NCBI GenBank assembly: GCA_026182355.1
Contig: JAPFBL010000164.1
Coordinates: 310,001-374,000, forward strand
Direction of reading: 5' to 3'
Length of the DNA stretch: 64,000 nucleotides
DNA from: Hermatobates lingyangjiaoensis
Lineage: Eukaryota > Arthropoda > Insecta > Hemiptera > Hermatobatidae
Part shown: positions 44,160-55,630 of the stretch, piece by piece
How the letters are laid out: each line of letters starts with the position of its first letter
Numbering within the stretch: position 1 is the first letter of the stretch
Program-made: the position numbers and the translations under genes
Notes under the pieces: model-generated
Seen by the model: only the letters and a program-made list of their open reading frames with translations
The model's database searches: none
Told to the model about the DNA's origin: nothing

Positions 44160-44995
44160 ATAAATCACATGTCTTAATAGTATTGTTAAAAAGTTTTTTA
44201 AGACAAAGTAGCTACTTATGAAAGAGTAAAATACCTTCAAGATGGTGTAACAGCACTGAAACATGCATACATTTTAAATATCTGTTTACTTGAAAGCTAT
44301 CAGGCACATTTAAGTGTAAGATAACTGGAAGTGCTGTTGTAACTTCACTTGAAATGACTTTCTTGCATAAGTGATGTTGCTCAATTGTAAATGCACTTTT
44401 ATTGAAACTACAAAAACTTGAATGTATTTGTGCGTTTTATTTTCCGCTTGCTAGTTTGAATATTGCTACTGTCTTTAAATATCTGTTATATAGTTTATTG
44501 AAAAAGGGAAAAAAAAACCTCTACTCAGAATTCCAGAATGTGGAACGTTTGATTTGGGGGGAGGAATATTTTTGTTGTTTATTTTTCTCTTGCCGACACA
44601 TTATTTATCATTAATTTCAAGCCTCCTTTTTTTTGACCCCATACCTCCTAAAGATATTTTCTCTAACTGGAATTTATATTTGCTTAAGTATAAATGTAAC
44701 CAAAAAAAAATAATCAAACACTGGGACTGCATAACTGGGAGTGCATAACAAAGAAAGCGAACTTTACAAAAATAATGATTTCCTTGAAATGTTAAGAAAA
44801 TATTTCAATAATAGTAAATTTTTACTGGCACCCCCTAGAATATCGTCTTGTACTTCCAGGGGGTGTAGCGCCACAGCTTGGGCACTACCAGTTTGAATAA
44901 TGTCAATGACAGATATAAAAGGAAAAAATGGCAAAGAGGTATTCATCTGTGTCACATGCACAAACAGTTTCGATATATATATATATATATATATA
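44160..44995. other. Intronic stretch, nothing recognised
   Basis: Reading frames here are short and low-complexity. No element ends. Confidence 0.4.
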
Positions 44996-44997
44996 TA

Positions 44998-45169
44998 AAC
45001 AAGATTTCACATAAACACGTGAAATAACAATCAATGATTAAACCACAATATGAAATGGGGGAAAAAGACTAAGATCTTTCAGTTGGAGGTTTTGACTCTG
45101 ACGAAGACCGCTTGTTACGGTTGATAGATCTTAGTCTTTTTCCCCATTTCATATGGTGGTTTAATCATA
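44998..45169. mobile_element. Fold-back element, family A (copy 11, left ribozyme deleted)
   Basis: The left outer arm runs to 'ctaagatctttcagttgg', where it joins the right arm 'ttttgactctgacgaagacc'. The left ribozyme is therefore missing while the right one (about 45085-45140, GTTGATAG for GTTGAAAG) is nearly complete. Flanked by (TA)n. Confidence 0.65.
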
Positions 45170-45194
45170 TATATATATAATATATATATAATAT

Positions 45195-45325
45195 CAGATT
45201 TCACATAAACACGTGAAATAATAATCAATGATCAAACTAGTTGGGGTTTTGACTCTGACGAAGACCGCGTGTTACGGTTGAAAGATCTTAGTCTTGTTTT
45301 CCCATTTTCTTATTTTGGTTTGATC
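45195..45325. mobile_element. Fold-back element, family A (copy 12, left arm truncated)
   Basis: Left arm 'cagatttcacataaacacgtg' to 'aatgatcaaac', then directly 'tagttggggttttgactctg'. The right ribozyme core CTGACGA, GAAA, AGATCT is present with one stem II change (CGCGTGTTACGG). Adjacent to copy 11 and separated from it only by a TA tract. Confidence 0.65.
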
Positions 45326-45559
45326 ATATATATATATATATAACGGAAATAAAGAAATTAACAAAAATGTTACCGAAGAATAATAACAACAACTAAGGTT
45401 TTTCAACAACGTAAAAATAAATAAATATTTAAAAAACATTCACTTGCTTTTGTCTCTTTTGGGTAGGAGTGATACAGTAAGAAACCCAAATAATACAGTA
45501 TGCAAATTTAATCATTTTTCAAAGATAATTAAAATAAATTTTAATATATTTTGTCAAAT

Positions 45560-46660
45560 AGTATGAAGGGTAACTATTCCAGGTGAATATTTCCTCTATA
45601 GTTGCAGTAAGTAGAGTCTTTCTTATACATCATGGTCACTGTACCTCTGTGATATATGACAAACAGAACTCGATAGCTTCAATCTGTGCTGGTATATTGG
45701 TTAAAAATAAATAGACCTAATTCTGTTAAATTTAGTTCTGTAAATAGTTTTATTATGTGTCCTGAGCCAGAGAAGATGGAACGATAGTTCTACTTTATTT
45801 TGATATATAAATAATAATATTATAAAGTTGTTTCAGGATAAGGAAAAGAATCATAGTTCTAATGTATTTTCATATATAAATAATATTAAAATGTTGTTTA
45901 ATGGTTAGAAGAAGGAGTGTAGTCATGCTGTATTTGGAAGTGTAAATAAAATTGTTTTGAGGTTAGGAAGAATAAAACATAATTCTTCTGTTGAGGTTAA
46001 AAAGAATACATTACTGCTGCGTTTCGAAATCATTTTTTTCTTTTTTTTTTGAGGTCAAAAGAAAAAAAAATGATATTATCTTTCATGTATAGATATCCAT
46101 TGCTATTAACACATATTTGAAGTAAAGTAGGATGAGACATTGTTTCAATGGTAGATATAATATTGTGTTGTTTTTGAGGTTCAGAAGAAGTAAATGTTAT
46201 ATAATTACTTCAATGGGTAGATATCACTATTCTGTTGTTTTGAGGTTACAAAAAAAAAGTAAAATTTGTTCTCTCTCTTTTGATATATAGATTTTAATTC
46301 GTTTTGATGTTAAGACACAGGGAATATTGTCTTCCTTAGCTTGATGTATAAAAAATTACTATTAACAAGTTTTTGGGGTTTGCTAAGGTTATGCTGTATT
46401 CATGAACTGGTTTTGCTTATATTTAGAAAAAAAAATATTATATATCAATGAGTTAGTACAACTATATAAAGAAAGAAAAGATAACACGTTTTTGTTGGTT
46501 TTGAAAGTTTAGATATATCTATAATCTTGTATTTGGTGTTAATAAAAAGATAAATAATATTCAAAATTTGTATGTTAAAAATATATCTAAACTTTAGATT
46601 TATATATAATATTACAATTATTTCGAAGTAAAGGTTAAAAATTAAGCCATTATTCTACAT
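45560..46660. repeat. Very degenerate tandem repeat
   Basis: Phrases of the type 'tgttttgaggtta.aagaa' and 'tatatagata.taatattat' recur about every 60-70 bases with heavy divergence. Probably an ancient minisatellite; no coding content. Confidence 0.4.
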
Positions 46661-46679
46661 TATATTCCAGTAAACAATA

Positions 46680-47480
46680 CATTTTATAGAAAAATATCAT
46701 TTGCTTGTAGGCATGAGCAATGGTCAGACTTAGGGCTATATGAAAGGTCAGAGAGAAAAGGGTCAATCATCAGTCTGTATGCAATGTCAAGAGGGACAAT
46801 TACCTATCAGCTTCTGCAAGGTCTGGAAGAGCAATGGTCAATTATTAGTCCTTTTGAAAGGTAAGGACAATAGAAAATGATTAGTATGTATATAAAGTTA
46901 AGAAAATTAATGGTCAATTATTAGTCGGTGCAAGGCAAGAAGAGAAATGGTCAATCATTTATCTGTATGAAAGTTCAGATTAGTCAGTATGAAAGTTGAG
47001 GAGGACAATGGTCAATCATTATCTGTTAAAGGTCAAGATCAATTACATCAGTTGCAAGGTTGGAAGGACAATGGTCAATCATTAGTCTGTATGAAAGTTC
47101 AGATTAGTCAGTATGAAAGTTGAGGAGGACAATGGTCAATCATTAGTCTGTATGAAAGTCAAGAGGGACAATTACCAATCAGCTTCTGCAAGGTCTGGAA
47201 GAGAAATGGTCAATCATTTATCTGTATGCAAGTTCAGATTAGTCAGTATGAAAGTTGAGGAGGACAATGGTCAATCATTAGTCTGTATGAAAGGTCAAGA
47301 GGGACAATTACCAATCAGCTTCTGCAAGGTCTGGAAGAGCAATGGTCTGTTCAGGGTCAGGAAGAGCAATGCTCAATCATTAGTCTGATGAAAGTTGAGA
47401 AGGACAATGGTCAATCGTTAGTGTGTATGCAAAGTCAGGAAGGACAATTTTCCAAACATTTATATGTGCAATTTGAGAGG
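46680..47480. repeat. Minisatellite with about 135-bp higher-order period
   Basis: Recurrent 'acaatggtcaatcattagtc', 'tgtatgaaag.tcaagaggg', 'acaattaccaatcagcttct' and 'gcaaggtctggaagag'. The junction 'aagttgaggaggacaatgg' repeats at about 47118 and 47253, a 135-base period. It ends about 65 bp before the receptor exon. The plus-strand frame across it is only repeat translation. Confidence 0.75.
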
Positions 47481-47544
47481 ACTTTATAGGGCATACTTTA
47501 TTATGTTGTGTTAGTACTTAGTGATGAGGATGACATGAAAGTAC

Positions 47545-47725
47545 CTGGTGAAGAGTGCAGCAAAGGCCCATGCCAAAAGACAGATAAGCAAGGCCCTTGT
47601 CTTGGTGCACACATAGCCTGCTCTAAGAGGCTCACAGATGGCATAGTAGCGTTCAAAGCTAATCGCCAGAATCGTCAGCACGGACGTATGAGCCACAGTC
47701 AGCTCGACAAACGGCACTGCTTTGC
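47545..47725 (-). CDS. Ecdysis-triggering hormone receptor-like GPCR, internal exon (TM3-TM4)
   Basis: 181-bp exon between the acceptor ttgttgttgcag|GC (last exon base on plus 47725) and the donor AG|gtactt (47544). It enters in phase 1, and a T from the previous exon would give TGC, the conserved TM3 cysteine, yielding CKAVPFVELTVAHTSV. TM3 continues LTILAISFERYYAICEPL with ERY in place of DRY, then loop 2 RAGYVCTKTRA and TM4 LLICLLAWAFAALFT. The PFVELTVAH...FERYYAICEPL signature is the main reason for calling ETHR, a Gq-coupled receptor that in arthropods triggers moulting behaviour in peptidergic neurons and endocrine cells. Phase and residues fit the 8217-8870 exon perfectly. Codon use is GC-richer than the surrounding DNA. 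Confidence 0.88.
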
Positions 47726-49495
47726 CTGCAACAACAACCCTAACGTTAGCCTTCATCAGCCTGTACCAATACACAATATTAAACAAATCTTATGCTTAAA
47801 TCAAAAGCACTGCAATCAATCACCACATGGTATTCAACTATAATGGCAAAAGTAGAACAACTTGTTTAGCTCAGGTAGTACTTGTTTCTCATTAACCCCA
47901 CTCTATCCTTCCGAAAGAGAAGGATGAGTAACTCAGGTTACATGTAAAACGAAAATCAAAACAAAAGATAAATTTAAATTAGTATTAATCAGTTTTAAAA
48001 CTAAAACTAAGACTTGTATCGGATATATCGGATAAATTAGTGTATCGGGTAAAATCCGAAAACACACTTCATGTTTTATGTTAGGAGATAAGATAATAGC
48101 TTTTAAAATAGGTAAATTAATTTTTTTTTTTAGTTCAACAAATTATTGTATTATTTATTTTTGTTTGTCTTCATTTTGTTGTTGTTGTAGTTTATTCGTT
48201 CTTAGTAAATGTTTCATGTTTATTGCTTAAGATATATTGCGAATAATGTTTTTTGACATGCAAGTAATCTAAAAGGGAGTATGTAGTAACAACAGATTCC
48301 CTTAGAGTATAGGGATACTGTACTGAGAAAAAAATGCAGGTAAATTTCATTATTTGGAATACTGATGACTGATTCCGATTGATTACTAGGAACAAATAGT
48401 TAAAACACAAGCTATTGATTATTCAAGGTTATTGAGGTCAGTTACTTTTTTTAATTTATTTTTTTCAGTAGTTACGACAAAAAGTTTATATGTGACCCCT
48501 CCCCCTCATTCTTTATGTTTATGCTTAATTAGTCATTTGTAAACTTGTTGTAGTATGTAAAATTGTAAGAAATACTCAGTAGGTCACTTTTATTGATGGA
48601 TTAAAAAAGTATTTCGCTTTGACCTCTTCACTAGGGATGACTGTACAAGCATTCATCCACTAGCTAGATATCACCTGATGATGAACAATGATGTGATGAT
48701 TTGCTTAATATAAAAGTATCTTATAACGTTATAACTAATAGCGCAGAAAGAAGAATTAATAAATAAAGTAATAACTATACTGTAGTACAGGGAATTTCAC
48801 TTAATAGTAAAGTGAAAGGGGTATGAAACCCTTATTGGACAATCTATTGGGGGTCTGGAATCATCCGAAGGTTAAGAACCCCTGCTGTGGTCTATTAAGG
48901 TGTCAGCTGCGTAATTTTTTAAATTGGTAATAGTAAATATTAGTTTTTTTCTAGATATGAATTCCCTCCAGATCATTTACTACTTTTATTGCTTAAACCG
49001 ATCCCCTTAAAAACTGACCTTTGTATTTATTTTTCTAGCCGTTTTTAATTTTTTTTTTAATTTACTCAGGGTTTCCTATTTTTTTTTGTTTGTGAACCTT
49101 CTGAGAGCTGTCTTATCTCTAGGGCCCAGTGACCCATTAAAATTAATTATGTGTATGCAAATAGGGAAAAAACTATTTGTCTTTAAACAACAAATCTAAT
49201 ACGAAACTGTTATTTTCAAAACATATTTTAAACAGCAGAATATGTTTGAATTAAACAAAATTCCTTTTATATTTACAAATGATATCAAAATACATTATAA
49301 AATGAAATTAAATTACAATGTTGAATAAAAACAACATATCTCGTAATTATTATTTAAATATGAGAAACTAATGAAAATATTGTGTCTGATGCATTTATGT
49401 TAATGTTTGAATCTCCTAACGATCAGCTCACTATTTTACCGATATATTTTTTATTATTAATATTTGATGTTTGTTGCATGATATATTGATGTAAT
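47726..49495. other. Upstream intron of the receptor, nothing recognised
   Basis: AT-rich sequence. I searched for TM1-TM2-type frames on the minus strand and found none. Confidence 0.45.
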
Positions 49496-49499
49496 AAAT

Positions 49500-50790
49500 A
49501 TAGTTTAATATTACCAGGTATTGGTTATATGTTGTGTCACATTACTAGGTATTGATTCTACAGCATATCACATTACCAGGTATTGATTTTACATCGCATC
49601 ACATTACTAGGTATTCATTGTACACCATATCACATTACCATATCACACATTGATTTTACATCGTATCACATTACTAGGTATTCATTCTTCACCATATCAC
49701 ATTACCAGGTATTGATTTTACATCGCATCACATTACTAGGTATTCATTCTACACCATATCACATTACCATATCACACATTGATTTTACATCGCATCACAT
49801 TACTAGGTATTCATTCTACACCATATCACATTACCATATCACACATTGATTTTACATCGTATCACATTACTAGGTATTCATTCTTCACCATATCACACAT
49901 TGATTTTACATCGTATCTCATGACTAGGTATTAATTCTTCACCATATCACATTACCAGGTATTGATTTTACATCGTATCACATTACTAGGTATTCATTGT
50001 ACACCATATCACATTACCAGGTATTGATTTTACATCGCATCACATTACTAGGTATTAATTCTTCACCATATCACATTACCAGGTATTGATTTTACATCGT
50101 ATCACGTTACTAGGTATTCATTCTACACCATATCACACATTGATTTTACATGGTATCTCATTACTAGGTATTAATTCTTCACCATATCACATTACCAGGT
50201 ATTGATTTTACATCGCATCACATTACTAGGTATTAATTCTTCACCATATCACATTACCAGGTATTGATTTTACATCGTATCACGTTACTAGGTATTCATT
50301 CTACACCATATCACATTACCATATCACACATTGATTTTACATCGTATCTCATTACTAGGTATTAATTCTTCACCATATCACATTACCAGGTATTGATTTT
50401 ACATCGCATCACATTACTAGGTATTAATTATTCACCATATCACATTACCAGGTATTGATTTTACATCGCATCACATTACTAGGTATTAATTCTTCACCAT
50501 ATCACATTACCAGGTATTGATTTTACATCGTATCACGTTACTAGGTATTCATTCTACACCATATCACATTACCATATCACACATTGATTTTACATCGTAT
50601 CTCATTACTAGGTATTAATTCTTCACCATATCACATTACCAGGTATTGATTTTACATCGCATCACATTACTAGGTATTCATTCTACACCATATCACACAT
50701 TGATTTTACATCGTATCACATTACTAGGTATTCATTCTACACCATGTCACATTACCAGGTAATGATTTCTCATCGTATCACATTCTAGAT
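49500..50790. repeat. Satellite-like tandem array, 62-bp unit
   Basis: About twenty units built from 'accaggtattgattttaca', 'tcgcatcacattactagg' and 'tattaattcttcaccatatc'. The phrase 'accaggtattg' at 50194 and 50256 gives a 62-base period. A variant half-unit, 'attaccatatcacacattg', is interspersed, producing a two-type pattern. Flanks are sharp. There are no spacers, so it is not a CRISPR array. The plus-strand ORF over it is a translation of the repeat. Confidence 0.85.
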
Positions 50791-51270
50791 CGTTTTAAAT
50801 TGCACTTTAATTAAGTTTATTGGAGTAATGATCTTAACACTCACATGCCATCGAACAGACATGAGAGCGAATTGATTGCGTCCTCTTCGAGGATGACGTT
50901 ATAAGATTTATCTATTTCTCATATGAAAAAATCGAGTTTGATGGCCTATAATTTGAACTTCTAAACTTTTAAATGAACTGCAAACACGCTATAACTATAC
51001 AAAAGTTCGTTAAGTAAAATAGTGCGACTAAAACAAAAATTAACAGAATAAATAAGCTTTTAAACTTTATAACTGTTTTAACTAATTTCAATTTGATTTA
51101 TTCGAAAAGTTTTAATTAAAGCCGTTACAATACTATTTTGATACTGCATATTAGTGGACAGTATGGATCAAAACTGATTCATAATTCTTCTTTACTACAA
51201 AAATACCATATTATGTTAGTACAAGTTGAATTTTGAAGTAATAAAAATATCCATAAATTACTGGCTCCAT
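50791..51270. other. Intronic/intergenic stretch, nothing recognised
   Basis: A small inverted pair 'gtcctcttcgaggatgac' at about 50880-50897 is the only local structure noted. Confidence 0.4.
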
Positions 51271-51450
51271 TTATAATGTTTCCTTCTTCTGGCTGGCGGC
51301 AGAAGGTAAAGATTTACTACTTGAGCTCCTTCTTTGGCGACCTTCCCAAAAGGCAAAGTTTATAAAAACTAGGCAGGTTCCGATGTTGAGGCATTTGTCT
51401 CTTTTATATTCCGTTCCATCTTGGCATTTACACTCCAGATATTTCCTTAT
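51271..51450 (-). CDS. Possible cysteine-containing terminal exon, unidentified
   Basis: The minus-strand frame reads ECKCQDGTEYKRDKCLNIGTC then a basic-serine tail GRQRRSSSSKSLPSAASQKK ending ETL and a TAA at 51271-51273. The C-x-C-x(10)-C-x(5)-C spacing is reminiscent of small cysteine-rich extracellular modules, but I cannot name a family. A stop lies about 10 codons upstream of the first Cys; an AG just before the first Cys codon could serve as acceptor, but its pyrimidine tract is poor. It may be chance. Confidence 0.2.
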   Translation of the reverse strand: MRKYLECKCQDGTEYKRDKCLNIGTCLVFINFAFWEGRQRRSSSSKSLPSAASQKKETL

Positions 51451-52855
51451 ATGAATTACTCAGTAGAACGGACTCCAAATCAAATGTCCTTATCCAGATA
51501 TTTCATTCTTGTAAATTCGAATAAAACCATTTTTCTACATTGACTGTAACATATGTTCAATGCTAATAGGAACGCATGAAATATTATTGAACTAGTGAAT
51601 TCCTTAAAGATCTTGTGCATATCTCTTTAAGATACAGACATGAATCTTGAGCTTAGTTCTTGAATGAGAAAAAACGTGGTCGTATAGCAAATAAAATGAA
51701 TACCAGGTTTCAAAATAAATTAACAATATTATTAAAATCAGTCATTAACCTAGTATATGATTGGTTTCCTAAATATTTATTGAAATAATTTGAGAGTTCA
51801 ACGAGACTCTTAATTATATATAGACCCGAATGATAAAAGCAAAAGCATTATTAAATTATAAATATAACATCCTGATGGTAAATTAACAAATAAATGAGAA
51901 CACTGACAGTCGGCTAATTGACTGTTAAGACCAAGTAAATTAAATCAGCGAGTTTTTGAAGATAGGCTTATTTCGAAAATAAAACTGATAGATGACTGAC
52001 AGTGCCAAGTGGATTAAATCATTTAGTTGTTTAAAATCAATGATTTTTAAAATTTATTTTCTTCGAAATGATAAGTATTTTAGTGAATAATTAGTTATTG
52101 GTAATAATTTTATTCCCTCTCTCTAGATAACAGTATATCCCTTTTTTATTAAGCCTACACTTTAGCTTCTCTTCTCTGTCTGTTCGTACCTAATCTCTCT
52201 TCTAATTTCCACACTTCCACCTTTTATTTCTCATCAAAAACTAGAAACATTATAAAGTTTTGAGAATTTGAAGTTACGATTCTTTGTTGGAATTTTGGTT
52301 ATGTTCCACAGATTTTTCGTAAGAGAAATTAAAATTAAAAAGATCTACACTCGGCCTTTATTTGAGACATATGGACATTTTGATCTTCAGTTTGTCCTGA
52401 TGATGATGAATAAGTGTTCTGAAAAAGATCCTTTCTTCAACAAACTTAAGTAAAGAACAATGTAAGACTCTGACTACGGAATAAACTTGTTATTTATTGC
52501 AAAGATACTTAACTTAAATAGTTCTCATTAACAAATGACATACACATGATATACATGTGAACGGTTCATATGAAGTGACATTACACTATTCGTAATAACA
52601 ATCCGAAATGTTTATTACCTACAATAGTATTTGACGTCATCGTTATCTAGTATAAAGGGCAATTAAAACGTTTAATACAAGAATACTCTTGTATATCGAT
52701 AGTTTTCTAAGATATTAACAGGAAAAGGTAGTAAGTAGTGTAAGTTATGTACTGTTACTGTGTGGGTAATACACTTATTTAAAGTTTAAGTAAACGTTCA
52801 TGTGAAGAAAGCAGAAAATAGGGTTTGGTGAGTGACAGAGGAGTATGAGATTAAA
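51451..52855. other. AT-rich stretch, nothing recognised
   Basis: The plus-strand 61-codon frame at 52268-52453 has no recognisable motif. No element ends. Confidence 0.4.
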
Positions 52856-52974
52856 GCAAAGATAAGAAAGAGAAAGAGAGAGAGAGAGAGAGAGAGTGAG
52901 GGGGGGGAGAGAGAGAGTGAGAGAGAGAGGGGAGAGAGAGAGTGAGAGAGAGAGAGAAAGGGAAAGAGAAAGAA

Positions 52975-53008
<34 letters not shown>

Positions 53009-53700
53009 AACAGTGAGGGAGAGAGAGGATAATAAAAGGAGGGGAAGGAGAGGGATTAGAGAGGGAAAAGTATAGTCAGGAGTAGAGGAGTTGGATATAT
53101 AAAGACAAGAAATAAAAAGGAAATTTAAATGGAGTGAAAGAGTAAAGAGATGGACTTATGAAAGCGAAAAGAGAGATAGAGAAGAGAGGTTAACAGGCAA
53201 GTGAGAAATATAAAAGAAGGAGGGGAGGTGGGAAGATATAGGGGATGGAAAGGAAAAGGTAGAGAATGGTTGGTAGAAGAGGAAGAGGAGTTGGATATAT
53301 GAGGAGAAGAAATGAAAAGGAAATGAAAAGAAGAAGGAAAGTGGTGTCAATGTGAGAATGATAGAAGAGATACAGGGATGGAGAGATAATGAACAGAAAT
53401 AGGATGTAAACGTATGCAGATAGAAGGAAGGCAATAGGAAAGAGGGATGTAGAGGGAAAATAAATATTTGTTATAAAATAGGACGAAGAGGAAGTAGAAA
53501 ATAAGCTGGTAAAGAGTCAGATGTTTATAAAGGTGGTTGAAAGAGAAAGAAAGAGAAATGGGAGCAACAAAGCGAGAAGATACAATACATAGGGAAAAGG
53601 GAAAGGAGATATAAGGAGTTGAAAAGAGAAAATATGGTAACAGAAGTGGATGTGAGGGATATAAGTTTATACGCGTGTAAAAAAAAAGAAATAAAGAAAG
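52856..53700. repeat. Long purine-rich (GA) tract
   Basis: 52860-53000 is an almost pure (GA)n microsatellite with G-runs. The purine bias continues, diluted, to about 53700 (ggaaaag, gagaaga, aggag types), so the opposite strand is pyrimidine-rich and yields artificial Ser/Phe/Leu reading frames. Such tracts can form triplexes; no gene. Confidence 0.8.
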
Positions 53701-53837
53701 CAGCTATACAGGAGAGGGAGGGAGAACAGGTTGCGAAGAAATGACAGGACATAGTGTATAAAAAGAGGTAGGAGAAGCAGTTGAAAAAGGAGCCAGATAT
53801 ATAAGGGATGGAGAGAACGAGGTAACAAATAGCGAGT

Positions 53838-53838
53838 A

Positions 53839-53875
<37 letters not shown>

Positions 53876-53925
53876 ATGTGCGCGTGTATGTACGTATGTA
53901 TGTGTGTATACGTGTGTGTGGTTAT
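53838..53925. repeat. (GT)n / (TATG)n microsatellite
   Basis: Runs of GTGTGT followed by TATGTATG and CGTGTATG. The minus-strand frame rich in His-Thr is its translation. Confidence 0.85.
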
Positions 53926-53949
53926 TGTTCAATAAAGAATTTGATCCCA

Positions 53950-54925
53950 AATATCAAACAGAAAAAAAGAATCATTAATTTTTTAATTATTATAGATGAC
54001 AAAAAAAATACTATTATATAACAGTGTTTAATCTATTAAATTAAAAGAAATGTTTAACATAATATCAGTTATTGAATGGTACGAGAAAAATGAAATCCCT
54101 GAAGGGATATTTATTTCAATTCTTAAATCATATAAAGAGGTTAGCATCTTTTTATAAAAGCCTACGTAGATAAATTGTTTGGACCAAATACTGGATTTAA
54201 AAGCCACATCCAAATCTATTGCAGGCCATTTAGCAGCCTCACTGCAGTGCTGTATGAAGCCCTCACGTTTCTGCATTCTTTATTACTTGGTATTAATCAA
54301 TACAAATGGCTACATTTATTATTTTCAGATTCGTGAAAAACCTTTTTCTTTATTGATTCCGTCCCTTTTTTTTTCCTTTGTAGAAATCAGTTAAATTACA
54401 AAAGAACAAAATTTTATTAAAAAGGTAAGACATATTTTATATTTATATAATATAACTGATAAAAAATTGCAATATTTTTCATCAGCTATGCTAAGAGAAT
54501 ATTAACATCTTTTAAGGACTACAATTGGAAAAGGTTTGGCATTTTGCATTGAAACGTTCTATTGACTAAAAACAAGCTAAAGGATTAGTTGATGATAATG
54601 TAATATTATTGCATCTTGCCTAATAGGAAAAATAATTTTATGACTTCATTAACATCATCTCTGCTTTACTAAAAATGGAAGAACATTTAATAAATCAGAT
54701 TGCCAGACAAGCTGTCGCCTGTTTATTTCTTTTTCACATGATATCCGGTTGTTTGGCACATTTAAAATATTCTTTCATTTAAACTGCCAACCTTAGCTAC
54801 TTACTTCTTTCCTTTTTTCACTTAATTCTTTTAAAAACGGGGTGGCAGTCGAAAACGCTTGAGAACTTTTCATTCATTACTTATAGTGATGATCCCCTTG
54901 ATTTTAGAGTCAGAAGGGTTTATAT
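53950..54925. other. Stretch with one unassigned frame
   Basis: 54160-54270 is less AT-rich and open on the minus strand (KREGFIQHCSEAAKWPAIDL, then DVAFKSSIWSKQFIY). An AG precedes it (gaatgcag) and GTAGG follows, but the identity is unknown. The rest is AT-rich. Confidence 0.25.
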
Positions 54926-54939
54926 ATATAACAAATCAA

Positions 54940-55055
54940 TAATATATCAAACGTTTGATAGAATAGGTATATTATACTCGTATAGCGTAGAAGAATTGAT
55001 TTTAAATCTAGAAAATTAACCAATTCTTGATTGCATAATACTCCTATACATATAA
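54940..55055. mobile_element. Small inverted fragment resembling family C ends
   Basis: 'tttgatagaataggtatatt' on the left and 'ctagaaaattaaccaattc' in the centre resemble the outer arms of the endonuclease element at 12757 (tttgatagaataggtgtg, tccaggataaaa). The ribozyme block is absent. A 19-base family A scrap, ttgactctgacgaagacc, follows at 55072-55090. Confidence 0.4.
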
Positions 55056-55171
55056 AAATATAAAAATATTTTGACTCTGACGAAGACCAAAAAAATATGA
55101 CAAAAAATATTATTTTTTGAATATTTACGAATCAGCCCTTCTTTTATACATGCTTTGTTAAGCAACCTTTG

Positions 55172-55395
55172 TACTATGGCATGAATATATTTCATTCACC
55201 ATCTTTTAAGTTATCTCACACTTGTTTGACAGTTTCTGTAAAGGAATGTAATAACAAATTTCAAACTTCAGTATATAATACAACCACTTGCAGTGGAATT
55301 GATTTAAAGGCGCATAGTGAGTGTGAAGCGAGGTAAAAAAAAGTGTTAAAAACTTGAAACCTGGTCAATGAAATATATTCATGCCATAGTACAAC
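55172..55395. repeat. Inverted repeat, about 26-bp arms
   Basis: 'gtactatggcatgaatat' (from 55182) is inverted at about 55368-55393 ('atattcatgccatagtac'). The interior is non-coding. A possible small fold-back element of unknown family. Confidence 0.55.
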
Positions 55396-55402
55396 AATCA
55401 TT

Positions 55403-55630
55403 TTACAAAAGATATATATATATATCACTGGATTGTAAGTTAATCTCCGGGCATTTTTCCTTTATGTAGATGGCTTCCAGGATTTGTAAATGTAGAGGGT
55501 TTCTATAAAAGTTTAAAATAGACGTTCCCTCTACAACCATCTTACGCGTGAGTGAAGTGTGGTGTTTTTTCTCCACGTGGGCCTTCGGTGCCACAGGAGC
55601 AGTTTGCTTCTTAGTGCGAGTATTTCGCAC
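55403..55630 (-). pseudogene. Penelope-like GIY-YIG endonuclease C-terminal fragment
   Basis: The minus-strand frame contains KKHHTSLTRKMVVEGTSIL then NFYRNPLHLQILEAIYIKEK and CPEINLQSSD. The R.....ILEA.YIK...P.IN.Q signature is the C-terminal end of the GIY-YIG domain, including the catalytic Glu region. The N-terminal GIY/YIG motifs are missing. The frame ends in TA-repeat codons. A family E terminal motif begins directly on its other side at about 55630. Confidence 0.6.

Larger units (their letters stand above)
8871..47544 (-). other. Intron of the receptor gene (38,674 bp)
   Basis: Bounded on the minus strand by a GT donor (AG|gtacttt, first intron base 47544) and an AG acceptor (tttcag, last intron base 8871). 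The exons on either side fuse in frame within the conserved TM4-loop 2 region. The intron hosts most of the transposons described here and possibly a plus-strand exon at 44023-44148. Confidence 0.8.

Noticed and set aside
47113..47388. 91-codon plus-strand ORF
   Set aside because: It is repeat translation of the 135-bp minisatellite (MKVEEDNGQSLVCMK recurs).
47508..47843. 111-codon plus-strand ORF
   Set aside because: It is antisense to the receptor TM3-TM4 exon, which has clear splice sites and family motifs on the minus strand.
48655..48695. Another hammerhead motif at 'cacctgatgatgaacaatg'
   Set aside because: CTGATGA is present but neither a stem II nor GAAA follows.
49583..49849. 88-codon plus-strand ORF
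   Set aside because: Translation of the 62-bp satellite.
49500..50790. CRISPR-like array
   Set aside because: The units are contiguous and there are no unique spacers; the context is a eukaryotic genome. It is a tandem satellite.
53156..53950. Ser/Phe/Leu-rich and His/Thr-rich minus-strand proteins
   Set aside because: They are the complement of the purine-rich tract and the GT/TATG microsatellite.
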